DNA of 64,000 nucleotides. Origin: Notospermus geniculatus. Taxonomy: Eukaryota; Nemertea; Pilidiophora; Heteronemertea; Lineidae. The notes under the pieces are model-generated. The model worked only from the letters and a program-made list of their open reading frames with translations. It ran no database searches and was not told where the DNA came from. How positions within the stretch are numbered: the first letter of the stretch is position 1; each line of letters opens with the position of its first letter. The position numbers and the translations under genes were made by a program. Positions 24,257 to 36,500 of the stretch are shown here, piece after piece. The DNA lies in contig NMRB01001171.1 of NCBI GenBank assembly GCA_002633025.1, forward strand, positions 1 to 64,000, given 5' to 3'.

Positions 24257-27200
24257 ATGGCAGCTACCATCAGAGAAAAGCAAACCGGTACAGCAATATT
24301 GACACCCGTTTTTCACTTTATCTCATCAGCACCAACTCCAATTACCATATCTGCAAAATATCTAGATGATATGCTATCTATAGATGTACAGTTTATTCGA
24401 TAGACACAGCTTATTTCCCGTCATTTTGCGGTTGGGAATGACAGTTGTTGACGTTGCCAGTCTACACCATCACGGTAATGCGTGACTGTACATTCGCCTG
24501 TACAAAATGTAGGGCCCAATTTTCAAAAACTTTTAACTTCTTTAAAAAACTTTTAATTGAAAAAAATCGGCCATATTCATGTTGAACACACATAACTCGA
24601 TATATTAAGGAAGAATTTTAATTTTTTTTTCAATGCTGAATTTGTACACAATTCTGTGTGTAAAAATTTGGTTTCCACAGAAGGTTTTCACGCTGTAGCG
24701 TGATTTCACGGCCTAGCGTGATGGTGTAGACTGNNNNNNNNNNNNNNNNNNNNNNNNNNNNNNNNNNNNNNNNNATCCGGCTCCGCGGATGACGCTACGT
24801 CGATGACGCGACGTCACTGTGTAACAACATGTACATCGTGCCTACATCGTGTACATCGGTGTGCAGCGCTAGGCCCAACAAGCTGCAGGAGCCGAAATGA
24901 GACAGCAGGGCGCTTTCTTCAACGGATTTTCCGCAGGATGTGTAGCTTATGATACAAAACATTCTTGGGATAGGTCAGTGAGTATAAATCTCGCCCATAT
25001 TCTCTGCACCGCCTCTCTGAATGCTCGAAGCGAGAAACACATGGTCGGCGGTTTTGGTTGCGACACCAAAGCCCGGTGTGGTTAAAACGAGGCTAATGCA
25101 TTATCCATTGAAAACAAGGCTCACTGTAACCAAGGTGGTTTAGAATAGGCTACCCAAATGCACTGTGAAATGTACAAAGTGTACTGTACATGTACAGATG
25201 CCTGTAGTATGCATGTCTGAATGCACTGTGTGTGTAGCTAGCTGTAGGCACTGGCAGCCTAGGCCTACACCACCACATTGTTGATTGAGTACATTATATT
25301 CATATTCATAATACGCGTCTTGGTCCTTCTTCTGGACCTTTCCTTTGTTGCAAGTTGGTGAACCGTTCCGCTGGAAATTTGCGGATGCATCTTTTTTGGG
25401 TTTTTTATGTTTCTGAATTCTATTGTGTTCTGTACGCCTACTGTAGTTACCTAGACTGACCCAATTAGCTATGGCCATGGTCATGGATGGATGAACCTTC
25501 ATCCATCCATTGTCTCGGCCTAGGCCGAGGGCCTAGAAATGATTAGCAACAATGGCGCTGATGACGGAAAAGGAATTTTGCAAGTTTTTTCTACTACACT
25601 CACGCTAGTATAGGTACAGCACCGTTTGTTGAATGATTCTCAACCCATGACAATGGTCATCAGCCTCATGATTAAGTGTCAAGTTGTTATTTATTGTTAT
25701 TTATTATTCAGTGTTATTTATTGTCGTTCCAGCTGCTTTGCGGCGTATGTTGAACTTCAACACCGCACAGACGAAGACCTCATCAAATGAGCCACAATGG
25801 AAAGTTCTGGTCTACGACCGCTATGGCCAGGATATTATATCCCCGCTTATGTCTGTGAGAGAGCTGAGGGATCTGGGCGTCACACTGCATCTGTAAGTGA
25901 GAGGAATCAGATGGATCACATTATTTTCAAACAGATCAAAGGTTTCATGTCTATATATCTTACTGCATACTTTGTTATGTTTCAGTCTTCTTCACTCAGA
26001 TCGGGAGCCAATACCAGATGTCCCTGCTGTGTACTTCGTTATGCCTTCTGAGGACAATGTACAGAGAATCTGTCGGGTAAGTTTGTTTCGTTCACTTTAT
26101 GTGGAACACTTCAGATCGAGGGGACCTGGCTATCCCTTTCATAAAACAGAAAGATTGTAGACAGTGTCTGAGCCAAGAAACTGCACTCTCAATGAATTCT
26201 TCACTTTTCCCCTTTCCAGGATTTGCAGAACCAGATGTATGAGACCTATTACTTCAATTTCATCTCGGCCATCGCCAGACAGAGACTTGAGGACATAGCA
26301 TTGTCGTCCATCCAATCAAGCACTGTCTCTATGGTCTCCAAGGTGTTTGATCAATATTTGAACTTCATTAGTCTTGAGGATGACATGTTTATACTCCAGC
26401 ATCAAAACAGTGACAGTATATCATATTACTGTGAGTATATCAAAGTGACAGACACTTATCATGGTTTTACCTCAGACTTGTGTCAAGAGCTTTGAGCTCT
26501 TACTTGTCGAAGCTGCTGCATCAACATGCTGCGTATGAATAGGAATATTTGACTTCTTTTCCAGCGATAAACAAAGGAGACGTCAAGGATACCGAAATCG
26601 AGGCCATGATGGACACGATTGTTGATAGTTTATTCTCTGTGTTTGTCACCCTGGGGACGATCCCCATCATCAGATGCCCAAAGGGGAATGCTGCCGAGAT
26701 GGTGGCAGAGAAACTTGATAAGAAGTTACGTGAGAACCTGAGAGATGCTAGGAATAGCTTATTCACGACGGACAGCATCCAGGCTGGACAGTTTTCGTAA
26801 GTTTGGGATCCTTGTACCCAGAAGTCAACTTCATCTGGGGGAGTTTGGAAGAAGTGTCCGTAGTACAGAGGCACTGTTCTATGGAAATCATATTTATTGG
26901 TAAAAGTGTCACCCTTTCCCCACACTGGGAGATAGTGGGTTCGAATCCCACAAAGTGCTTCCCCACACTGTTTTACATGTAAGGATGAGCATTGACTATG
27001 ATATCCTGTTTTGATTTCTAGGTTTCAAAGACCATTACTTGTGATACTTGACCGAAACATAGACTTGGCCACCCCATTTCATCACACTTGGACCTACCAA
27101 GCTCTAGTCCATGATGTTCTGGTGAGTGAGTGGATTGATTTGGATTTCAATGCCTCTGAAGCGGGCATCAGATCTTGGGACACAATTGTACAGAATTCTG

Positions 27201-30200
27201 AAATCCCTCTCTGTCAGGGCATCAAGTTAGGAAACACTCAGTGCCAACCAGTGAAGTGTTTAGAGTTATACGTGGAGTGAGCTGTTGAGGGATGTGTTTT
27301 AGAATAGTGTACTCATTCTTCATTTGACAAAGGAGAATGGATCTGAACAATTTGTGGGTTCAAGAAGCAATACATGCTAACAAGATCCATTGCTTCGTTT
27401 CAGGATTTGAAACTAAATCGAGTTGAAATAGAAGAAGTGTCTGATACTAAGTCAGCAGGTGGTGCAGCAAGGCCTAAGAAGAAGAAGAAACAATATGATC
27501 TGAATCCAACAGATCGGTTTTGGATGGCCCAGAAGGGCAAGTGAGTATCTCTACTCTAACTCGTGACGTGGTATCCAAGATACAGAATAGCACAAAATTG
27601 ACACACAAAATGATAATAAGCAAGAAGTCAATCTCAGTCAGTCTTTTCTAGCGTTTCAGATTGTAAAGTTCCACTTGAAAAAGACCCCGGTTGGGGTCGG
27701 AAATTCGTGAATTCTGGAGATTGACTTCTTGCTTATTATCGTGACGTGGTATGTTGACAAAGTGGGCAAGATTTGTTGTTGTACAGTGTCAAGATTGAGC
27801 AGCCCATGTCCCCATGTCCTTCTAACCATATCATCTCTCTTTCCAGTCCATTCCCACAGGTAGCCGAGTCGGTGCAGGAAGAATTGGAATCCTACAGAAC
27901 ACAAGAGGACGAAGTGAAAAGGTTAAAAACTGCCATGGTGAGTTCTGCTCGAGTCCCAGTAGAAAACCTGTCCTGTCATGGTGAGTTCTGCTCAAGTCCC
28001 AGTAGAAAACCTGTCCTGCCATGGTGAGTTCTGCTCGAGTCCCAGGAGAAAACCTGTGCTGTCAAAGAGAGTTGCCATCTCTATCAGATGAAGAGGGGTC
28101 GAACGGGGATTAAACACGGAAACACTGCAGTAACAGGTGCTGATGTTTCCATTGCGCCAGCCTGACAGCCAAATTTTTTTGCTACTCAGTGAAATCAAGC
28201 AAGTTATAGTTATAGAACAGTGCAATATTGAAAGTACCGGTCTATTCTACTTTTCAGGGTTTGGAGGGAGAGGATGACACTGCCATCAGCATGTTATCAG
28301 ACAACACAGCAAAGTTGACGTCAGCTGTCAGTTCTTTACCAGAGTTACTAGAGAAAAAGAGACTTATTGATATGCACACGAATGTTGCTACTGCACTGTT
28401 GGAACATATAAAGGTATGTTAGAATATTGTATGTTTTAGCTTGTCTTCTCTCAAAAAGTTGTGTTTGTGATGCAAAGTAATCAAAGGAAGTGATCTACCA
28501 GTTTTTGCCACACACTTTATTCAAAGTACCAATAATAGGTCATGATCATCCCCATGCTTCTGTGCATTGACTATGTTTGTCTTACTTTTCAGGCCAGAAA
28601 ATTAGATATATATTTTGAAACGGAGGAAAAAATGATGAGCAAATCATTACTGGTGAGTTAAGTTGACCACTGCTGCTTATGGGGGGGGGGGGGACAATCG
28701 ACCTCCAGTTGTCTTTGATATTCAGATGATTTCATTCATGATGTGAAGTTTTCTGCTGAACAGATGGAGTTAAAGTGACAAATCAATTTGCAGTTGCTGT
28801 CGTTTATAACAGTTCCATTTCCATTTCAGGATAAATCTTTAATGGATATCATATCAGATCCAGAAGGTAGGAACATGCGACAATGCTGTGATTGAGAGAT
28901 TCAGATCAGTGATATTGAGAAAGCAAACCCTTTCTTCTTTTCATTACTGAAGTTCACTTAATGTATCAGATTCCCATCTTGTATCTAACAAACAAAGGAT
29001 GCTGTTTTCTCATCCTCTGGAGAATGCATTAACAATGAACGCTTTCTTTCCAGCTGGTAAACCAGACGACAAGGTGCGACTCTTCATAATTGCCCTAATC
29101 TGTGGACCGCCAATGACCGACGTAAGTACCGTAGGTTGGTCTTCTGGATTCTGTTAACACATGCAGTCATCTGCCAAGATGCAATTGCATGGTTTTACCG
29201 AGTGTCTAACCTTCTGTTTGCAGGCTGAAATCGACCAATATGGTGCTTCACTCCAGGCAGCTGGTTGTGACATAGCCGCCGTGCAATATGTGAAACGATG
29301 GAAGTAAGTATTAAGCCAACCTTGGTGGCAGGTTTTAAACACAAGAAGGACGCCTCTCACCAGACCTGTTTGACTCGTACTCATAGAATGGACAACGAGT
29401 ACATGTACCATCTATGAGAAGTGAACAGTCTGTTCCGGAGTGCACCTCAGTTTTCTGCAGTTAGTAATCACCAGTGATGTATTTTAGGACAAGAGCAGTC
29501 ACTTGGGGACAGAGAGAGGAGTTGACATCACTAACGCCAACAGGCTTTCCAGACTATTACCAACATTTTATTGAATTTCAGGGCATATTCCAAAGTTCAA
29601 GCTGCACCTAGTGCCTACAGTGGAGGAGGAACAAAAACAGTGGGGTAAGTCTACAGAAAGAATCATTGTAGACATGCAATTCTGTTCTACTTCACTTTGG
29701 CAATAGGGAATCAATGATGTACAATATCTAAAGAATCTTTCAAGTGCCTCTCAATTAAATCTCTCTTCATATACTCAATGTTTATAGGATGTTTTCCAAG
29801 TTGATGTCTCAGGGTTCCCAGTTTGTAATGGAAGGTGTAAAGAACTTGGTGGTAAAGAAACACAATCTGCCCGTGACAAGGATAGTCGATGCTTTAATGG
29901 AGATGAAGTCATATCAAGATACGGATGACTATAGATACTTCGATCCCAAACTTTTACGAGTGACTGACAGGTTAGTTTTAACAACTAGATAGCCGTGTGT
30001 GGACTGTTTCCGCTTCCATAGTGGTATATGATGAGGCCCTGTGATGGGAGTTGGTCCTTCAGGGGCTGTCAGAGTCTTACAGTGGAAAGATCACCACTGA
30101 GGTTCTGGGTTTGATCCCCGTCATGTTCTGACCCAGTTGAGTACAAGGCAGAACTGATAACATGACTTAGCTCTCCAAGACCCAGCTGGAGACTGTAACA

Positions 30201-30652
30201 ATCAAATCATGATTACTGATGCTCTGCATTCCTTGTTGCAGCTCATCAATACCACGGAATCGGTCGCCTTTCCAAGAAGCCATGGTGTTCATAGTCGGTG
30301 GGAGTAATTATATTGAGTACCAGAATCTAGTGGACTACGTCAAGGTGAGACAAATTGTACAGCTAAAGTTCTGCCTCTTTAGAACTAATACCACTAAGAC
30401 ATGGGGCGTGACTTACACAGCTTTCCACAAATCATGAGTAGTTGGTCTCCTTTCTCCTTTGAGTGTTTCTCATATTTTGTGCACTCCTCATAATGCTTGA
30501 CATCGTTTTGTCATAAACCTGTACAATTATCTTTCTTTTAGCACAAGTCAGGAGTGTCTGCGAAGAAAATTACATTTGGGGCAACGGAGCTTCTGACAGC
30601 CAATCAGTTCTTGAGACAATTACACCAGCTTGGAGAGGAGATGAATTCTTAG
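24257..30652 (+). CDS. SCFD1: SCFD1 (Sly1), Sec1/Munc18-family ER-Golgi fusion protein, 17 exons, complete
   Basis: Sec1 family domain-containing protein 1 (Sly1), the SM protein that binds ER-Golgi syntaxins (syntaxin 5, syntaxin 18) and promotes SNARE assembly. Exons: 24257-24287, 25733-25892, 25986-26076, 26220-26430, 26565-26796, 27022-27121, 27404-27540, 27847-27937, 28258-28413, 28593-28652, 28830-28866, 29054-29121, 29224-29303, 29582-29644, 29788-29970, 30242-30344, 30542-30652. All introns are GT-AG and all phases agree; 1914 nt, 637 residues (human 642). Diagnostic blocks are [90 protein letters not shown] and NPVTR-type NLPVTRIVD with [10 protein letters not shown] lysine-rich linker lies near residues 288-296, as in vertebrates. 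The tiny first exon ([10 protein letters not shown]) has a strong start context and matches the family's conserved pre-MLNF segment. Intron 1 holds an assembly gap. The segment at residues 436-458 is more divergent than the rest. Confidence 0.96.
24458..24733. mobile_element. Inverted-repeat element in SCFD1 intron 1, ending at the assembly gap
   Basis: CAGTCTACACCATCACG at 24458-24474 is exactly complementary to CGTGATGGTGTAGACTG at 24717-24733. The second arm touches the first N of the gap. Confidence 0.7.
24734..24774. other. Assembly gap of 41 N in SCFD1 intron 1
   Basis: A run of unresolved bases, so the true intron length is unknown. It directly follows an inverted-repeat arm, a plausible cause of assembly failure. 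Confidence 0.99.
26930..26962 (+). repeat. B-box fragment of a tRNA-like repeat in SCFD1 intron 5
   Basis: GTGGGTTCGAATCCCACAAA is a perfect T-arm with a 5-bp stem. The 5' half of a tRNA is not recognisable. Confidence 0.4.
27612..27740. mobile_element. Hairpin element in SCFD1 intron 7, 129 bp
   Basis: Perfect 24-bp terminal inverted repeats, GATAATAAGCAAGAAGTCAA plus TCTC and complement. The interior holds GACCCCGGTTGGGGTC, itself palindromic. A related half copy lies at about 7273-7350, containing GACCCCAACCGGGGTC. Confidence 0.85.
27931..28059 (+). repeat. Three 43-bp tandem copies spanning the SCFD1 exon 8 donor
   Basis: Copies at 27931-27973, 27974-28016 and 28017-28059 are nearly identical. 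Each begins TGYCATGGTGAGTTCTGCTC, so the exon-8 splice donor (GT at 27938) is repeated at 27981 and 28024. Only the first keeps the SCFD1 reading frame; using the second or third would add 43 or 86 nt. Confidence 0.9.
28094..28170 (-). repeat. SINE head, family S, inverted, in SCFD1 intron 8
   Basis: On the minus strand, GGCTGTCAGGCTGGCGCAAT then GGAAACATCAGCACCTGTTA and a decayed B box GTTTAATCC. It follows the triplicated donor repeat. Confidence 0.6.
30063..30150 (+). repeat. SINE head, family S, in SCFD1 intron 15
   Basis: GGGCTGTCAGAGTCTTACAG, CACCACTGAGGTTCTGGGTT and TGATCCCCG follow the family S layout. Confidence 0.6.
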
Positions 30653-31560
30653 GGACATATTTCTGAGGCCTCTGAAGTGACTTTTGTCTGCGAACTTCTC
30701 GCCTTCAGGACTGCCTTGATTGCCTGGCATGAAATCTGGATGTATATTTCTTCGAGTTGTGTAAACATTGCCAGCACAGCGATTCTACCTTCCCAATATG
30801 GTGGAGCATAATGCCTTATAAAAGTCGGTTATCATTTTGAATGAGGACCGTGAGAAGCTAAGTTTGTAATGCCAAAGGGGCCCAGGGAAATGTGTGATAG
30901 CTGGCAATTTGTGGCAGTACTTGGGCTAAGACACTTTTGTGGTCTTAACACATTATTTATTTCTCATTAATCAGTGTAGGGGATAATCCGTTAAAGACTG
31001 TCACTGTCTGCATCTGTGTAAAGAAACTGGACTGCACAGCAAAAGAATGGTTTCGTACCTTTATTTATTCATTGAACTCCTGGCAATGCTAATGCCAGAT
31101 CCAAGGTGACTACCCGTTGATACATTATCAGGGGGTCATCATATCGGATGATATGCTATGGGCATTGACATGCTGCAAGTTACCACTGATATCCGTCTTG
31201 TTTCGGGGACAGACATCACAGGGACAAGAGGGTCAAAACTGAGAGCACATGTTTTCCTATCACATATACATGTAGGTAGATATGATATTCAACTAATGGG
31301 AAATGCTACATGGAATATGTTGGCAATTCATGAATTGCCTGTTGGAACTGTGACTACCAGAAGGCATTCAGTGATTCTGAAGTGAAACTACCCGGTATGT
31401 AAATTTGATGCCCTGATGTGGGAAATGTGTGCTCATTGAGGATTTGAGTGTTATATTACAAGCTCAGCAATTCCTTATGGTATGTTAATATAAAAAAATT
31501 TCCATTCAAGAGAATGGAAGAAGGCTTTATTGTATTTAAGCAAATGTAAATAAATCAATC
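30653..31560 (+). other. Probable 3' untranslated region of SCFD1 with AATAAA at 31549-31554
   Basis: AT-rich sequence directly following the SCFD1 stop, with no open coding frame that I recognise. It ends with an AATAAA at 31549-31554. Minus-strand AATAAA motifs occur at about 31525-31530 and 31569-31574 and could serve the convergent small gene, so the two transcripts may overlap tail to tail. Confidence 0.5.
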
Positions 31561-32381
31561 ATACAATTTTATTTTCACTCATTTGTCATTCCCTAACTTC
31601 AAAAAAGAATGTACAAGTACCTTGAAAGTACATGACGCCCTGAACAGATCATGACTCACAAGTCTTGATTCCCTGCTGCCATCAACTCCAATAACAGTGT
31701 TGCTAGAGCCATCAGACCTTCACCCATTCCCTGTAAATCACATGCCTCATATTAAGGGAATGAGCTGTGCAGGTCTCAAACCAGCATGAACATAGACAAA
31801 CACACAATAAGTACCACGGTATTGCAATTGATAGAGAAAATGTTCAAAGGATTTGATGGAAAATATTCACCTGTTGGTATTTCAATTAAATGAAGTCAAG
31901 TCGGCGTAAAAAGCAACCGATTGTATTCTCAACAAACCACATATTTACATGTATTTACAGAATATTTTGAACAGATTTCTGTACATAAGAAGGTTCCAAC
32001 ATGATCATAATCAGAGACACTCCTAACCAAGCACAAAGTGTGAGGATTCGAGTTGTTCATGAGTTGTAAGATCACTTCAGGGTCCAGTTGATGCTGGAGG
32101 GCAGGCAAACATCATGTCCATGACGTATTCCCTACTCCATCAGCTGCTCTCAGTGAGAAGTGGTTTTGTTTCTTGTAAACTACTGGTATCATTTTCCTGT
32201 AAGCAAAGAATGGCAGTCTCATTATACAACAAAGAAACCTAGACACACCCATCTTCCCGGGCCATTCAAAAGCTATGCGAAACTCCCTGATAGGTACCAT
32301 GTTTTACATTCAGCCAAAACTAGAGCAGCATATGGCCAACTCCAACTTTGGAGAACCAAAATGTCCGAGTCTTCTGGTCTG

Positions 32382-32970
32382 TCAAACCTTGGAAACAGCA
32401 GCTGGATCAAATACCTTCTTTTCCTCTCCTTTTGGCTTGATTAATTCAGTAATTGTTGTATCAACTGATTCCTTAACTTGAAACCCTTTTATTTTCAAAT
32501 GGCGAAATTTCCGCTCATCTGTCGTTCCATAGACAGCCTTTAGGTAACTTTGAGCTGAAAATGAAAAGATGCAGACAGAGCTAACATCAAATGATGAGCA
32601 GAAAGACACCACATTACAGGTGGGACTTGGTCTTGGATGTCATGTTGTCTCATAGCTCTACATTTTGACATAGGCCACTAGGCCTACCGTCATGTACCGG
32701 CACCGTACGTCATCTCAACGTAACTGCTGAAGGGAAGCCGCCGAAAGGCTGCATGAATGACAGAGAAGTGGCCAATGGCCAACCCAACCTACTGAAAGTT
32801 AACTGAGCAGCTTCCATGGCTTCCCTCTGCTCTGGCGTTAAATTAGGATCATTTTTCTTTCTCGTGAAGCGGCGATACAGCAGGATTCCAAATGCATTCC
32901 AGGCGAAGAAAAATGAAATGATGCTGGACTTATTCCACCAAGAATTTGGGGGCTTTGGGTACTTCTTCAT
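32382..32970 (-). CDS. Small single-pass membrane protein, 116 aa, two exons, family not firmly recognised
   Basis: Two exons, 32793-32970 and 32382-32554, join in frame with donor GTAGGT and acceptor TTTTCAG; 116 residues plus stop. The N terminus is short and Lys/Pro-rich, followed by two tryptophans and a hydrophobic segment at about residues 15-32 (SIISFFFAWNAFGILLY), then a basic RRFTRKK stop-transfer stretch. Next comes an acidic helix-like region (LTPEQREAMEAAQ) and a charged C-terminal domain of about 55 residues containing KGFQVKESVDTTITEL. Topology and the W...S...W..G.LLY pattern faintly resemble the mitochondrial small protein SMIM26, but the match is too weak to name it. A single-pass inner-membrane or ER protein is the natural reading. 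The alternative donor 4 bp downstream (AG/GTTGGG) would shift frame, which supports the chosen junction. The start codon lies 570 bp from the divergent coiled-coil gene. Confidence 0.7.
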
Positions 32971-33540
32971 TATGTCAGTGCTTTATTTTCAGAGTTACGT
33001 GACCACAAAACCGCAAAAGCGTGAATTTAACTGGCCAAAACAGGGTCATGTCTCATTTTCGTTGCTGACCGCAAAACACACACAAGCAGCAATGCATGGC
33101 TTCAGCATGTACAGGAGTGGGTCCATCCATCCTTTTCATAACCGCCGATTCAATACCAATTAACACCAAAATACTTCAAAAAAACTTGCTACAAGTCAAC
33201 AAAAAATTCCTAATATATTATTTTTTATTTATTTTATCTTATAGGATTGGAAAATTGTGGTTATTTCAAATTCCGCCTTCAAATTTTTTGTATCGATATG
33301 TCGTGCAGTATTTAGACTGATCCTCTGCCCTTGTAACACTTCGACGTACGAGTACAGCGGACGGTAACGAGGGCACGAGACCAGGTAGCTACTGTTGGTC
33401 ACCAAGGAGCCTCATTACCATAAAGTTGTTTTCACTATGGCGGCTGGTCTCTATACATTGTATACTGTTATCACACACAGTCCCTGTGCTTGACCTATTC
33501 ACCGCAATACCAAAGTTATTTCAGAAAACAAGGAGTGAAA
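32971..33540. promoter_or_regulatory. Intergenic region between two divergent genes
   Basis: This 570-bp interval separates the start codons of the small membrane protein gene (minus) and the CCDC42-like gene (plus) and must hold both promoters unless they are bidirectional. I looked for a clear RFX X-box, expected for a ciliary gene, and did not find a convincing one. The part at 33160-33320 is very AT-rich; 33330-33540 is more GC-balanced and lies next to the coiled-coil gene. Confidence 0.4.
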
Positions 33541-36500
33541 ATGGCGACAGGCCGGGGACAATATAAATTAGACTTAGATACCCACAAGCGCAATGTTTTT
33601 GTTACACAGTTGCACCAAAGGTTGGTAAAGGCAGAGCCTTAGGGGACAAGTAGAGGCCTAATTCATTTCATGCTACCGGTATATGGCAAGTAGGCCTAGG
33701 CCTAGGATGACATTATGATTGGAGGGGGCTGGGTGATGTCAAGTCCTAGCCATTGAAGTGATGAGCTGGGGAGGGGGGATGCCCCCAGAGCAAAAAGGGA
33801 CAAAACAAATTTTTCCTCTAAAATGTAATTTCCCTTCTTCAAGCCAGATTTATTGTGGTGTCAGATGTGGAGGGATGCATTTGAGAGGATGTAGATTTTC
33901 AATTTTTTTTCGGGAGGATGACCCTAGACTCCTTCACCCTCCAGACCCAAGCAATTTTGCCCCCCCCCCCCCAGGCCATAAAAGCTAGCTACGCCCGACA
34001 GATTTATACCGGCCCTTCATTTCTTTTAGGGAGGATGAAGATGATGACATCACAGCCTTTCCAGTGGTCAAGGAATCTGCTGACCATCTCATTGAGACCG
34101 GCATCAATACTCTCCAGAAAACTCTCTTACTCAAGAAGGAAGTTGAAATTGAACAAGTCGATGTGGAACTTCAGGCCAAGAGGGAGGAGTTTAGGCAGAG
34201 GATGGATACATGCTCAGAGAGGCAAATAGATATACAGAAAAAACAACAGAAGGTTAGTGGTTGATGTGAACTTTTGTTGGACAGTCAGCAAGATCTGAGT
34301 GGGCTGTCAGAGTGGTGCAGTGGAAACAATAGTGCCTGTCACCTCTGAGGTCCAGGGTTGGGTCCCAGTTGGAGCCGGTAGGCTACTCATGTGATAGAGA
34401 GGGCAACTCTCATTTAGTGAAGGTTTCCCCCGGGGCCTCCAGTTTCCTCCTACATTACATACAAATTATACAATATTGTCTAAAGGTCCAATAATAAGCC
34501 AAGTTAGAGCTCATGCTCTTGACTCAATATTCAGAAATTTCATAAAACTTAGCATAGGTTTCCGCTATGGGCCGCTCTGGTTTCCGCCTGCTTATACAGG
34601 TCACCCAATATTGTCTAAGGCCACTTAAAATTAATAAATTGTTTTACATGGCCGCCCGCCTCAATTTGTTGGTGCCGCCTCGATTTTTTTAATATTTTAT
34701 ATTTTTCAAAAAGTCCATTTTTTCATCCCAAAAACTGTTACGGGGGCCTAGAGATCGTCAGTGCAAGCGCCCATGGGGGTGATTTGCTGCCCACAAAGTG
34801 GAAAAATGAGAGAGGCAAGCAGAAGTAACCCTCAAAGTATAGAAGGGCTGTACAAAATGTTGAGATATTGAGAAATTAAAAGTAATTTTCCAGTATTGGT
34901 GATCTCTACTGTCCTTCTTCTTGTCGGGGAAAAATATAAAATATAAAATATAAAATGCCCTACTCACCAACATTTCAGAAGTTGGAGTCATGTAAAACAA
35001 TTTATTAATTTTAAGTGGCCTAAAGAGCCAATAGTGAGCCAAATTAATACAGCTGATGGTCTGGGCTCAACATTTCATCTCGGAATCACACAAGGTTTAA
35101 CCATGTCTTCATTAATCTTTCAGATGAAAGACAGAGTCACCAAGTTTGAAAAATTCATAAAGGAAAATGAAGCCAAGAGAAGGCGAGCTATTCAAAAATA
35201 TCACACAGAAGTGAAGGTAAAGGAACAGAGGACAAAAGAATATGAAATGTTGATCCAGCAGTTGGAGGAGCTAAAGGCAAGGTAAGTTAAGGAATACAAT
35301 GTATGGATGCAGTTGTTCTGAGCTTCTGTCAGGAATTTGAACAGATTGGAATAAACCGCGACTTCGGTGGAAAAGGGGCAGGGTAGACATGCAAGAATAG
35401 CAATCGGCATTACCCTGCATGTGGTGATACATAAGAGACAAAGGTGCCATGCTGCTTGGAGTAGAGGACAACTGGATCAATGATAATCTGACTGTATGTT
35501 TCCCCATCTTATCTTTCAGGCACAGATACTTACAGAAAAAGTTAGCATCCTACAAAAAATTTGAACTTTTCCTGCTAAAAGTAGTTGACTCATTACCAGA
35601 AAGTGAGTACAATGAACTATTTTGTCAGTCTTTTCACTATTAAATTTGTAGATCATGTTGAGAGTGCTGTGATTTGGCAGTTTCCAAGTTCAGGTATCAG
35701 GTTTAGGCCTACCGTATGCCAGGAATTCCAGGTAGAAATCTGATGGATAATCATCAAAATAGATGATAAAATTGCTGCTAACTATAATGCTCTTATCACA
35801 TAAATGGGTTAAACGCTTATCTCAGAGCTAAAAGCGATGTTTTTATTTATTTACATGATCCATGTTCTAACATATCATTCCGATATCTTCACACCGTTTT
35901 ATTAACACAAATAGCAAGTATGTTCCTCCATAGAACATGTTGCCGGTGGGCACAAGGATTAGGCATAACATAGCATGGTTGATAACATTACCAGACACTT
36001 TTAATCCTTCACTAATATCTGTATACATAATGGTTATTGATAGGGTAAATACCTCTGAGCAATATCAATGGTAATACTGTTACTGGTTTAAAGGTACTGT
36101 GTTGAGGCACCATGGTCGAGATGAAATTTTGTTGTACCACTCTCAAGCCACAGTCTGGCAGCTTTTACGAAAGTGCAAACAGTTCAGCTTTCACGAAAGT
36201 GCAAAACGTTAATTGTATTTAATACTGAAGAACAAATTTGAACCCTTGACAAAATGTGTGTTCCATGAAAATTGAACTAGCTTGTCCCTTGAAGGAACAA
36301 ACTTGGTAGTTTCCATCAATATCTCTTCATCGTTTCTAGATTATATCGAAATGAATGACAACATGGTAACCGGACTCATGATGCGACATCGAACGCTAAG
36401 TGATACGAACGCACAGTTGGTTGACAATTTGATAGCAATGGCAGATGAGGTAACTGTCACTGACACCGTTCAAACTTGATATTGTTCTGCATCTTATCAG

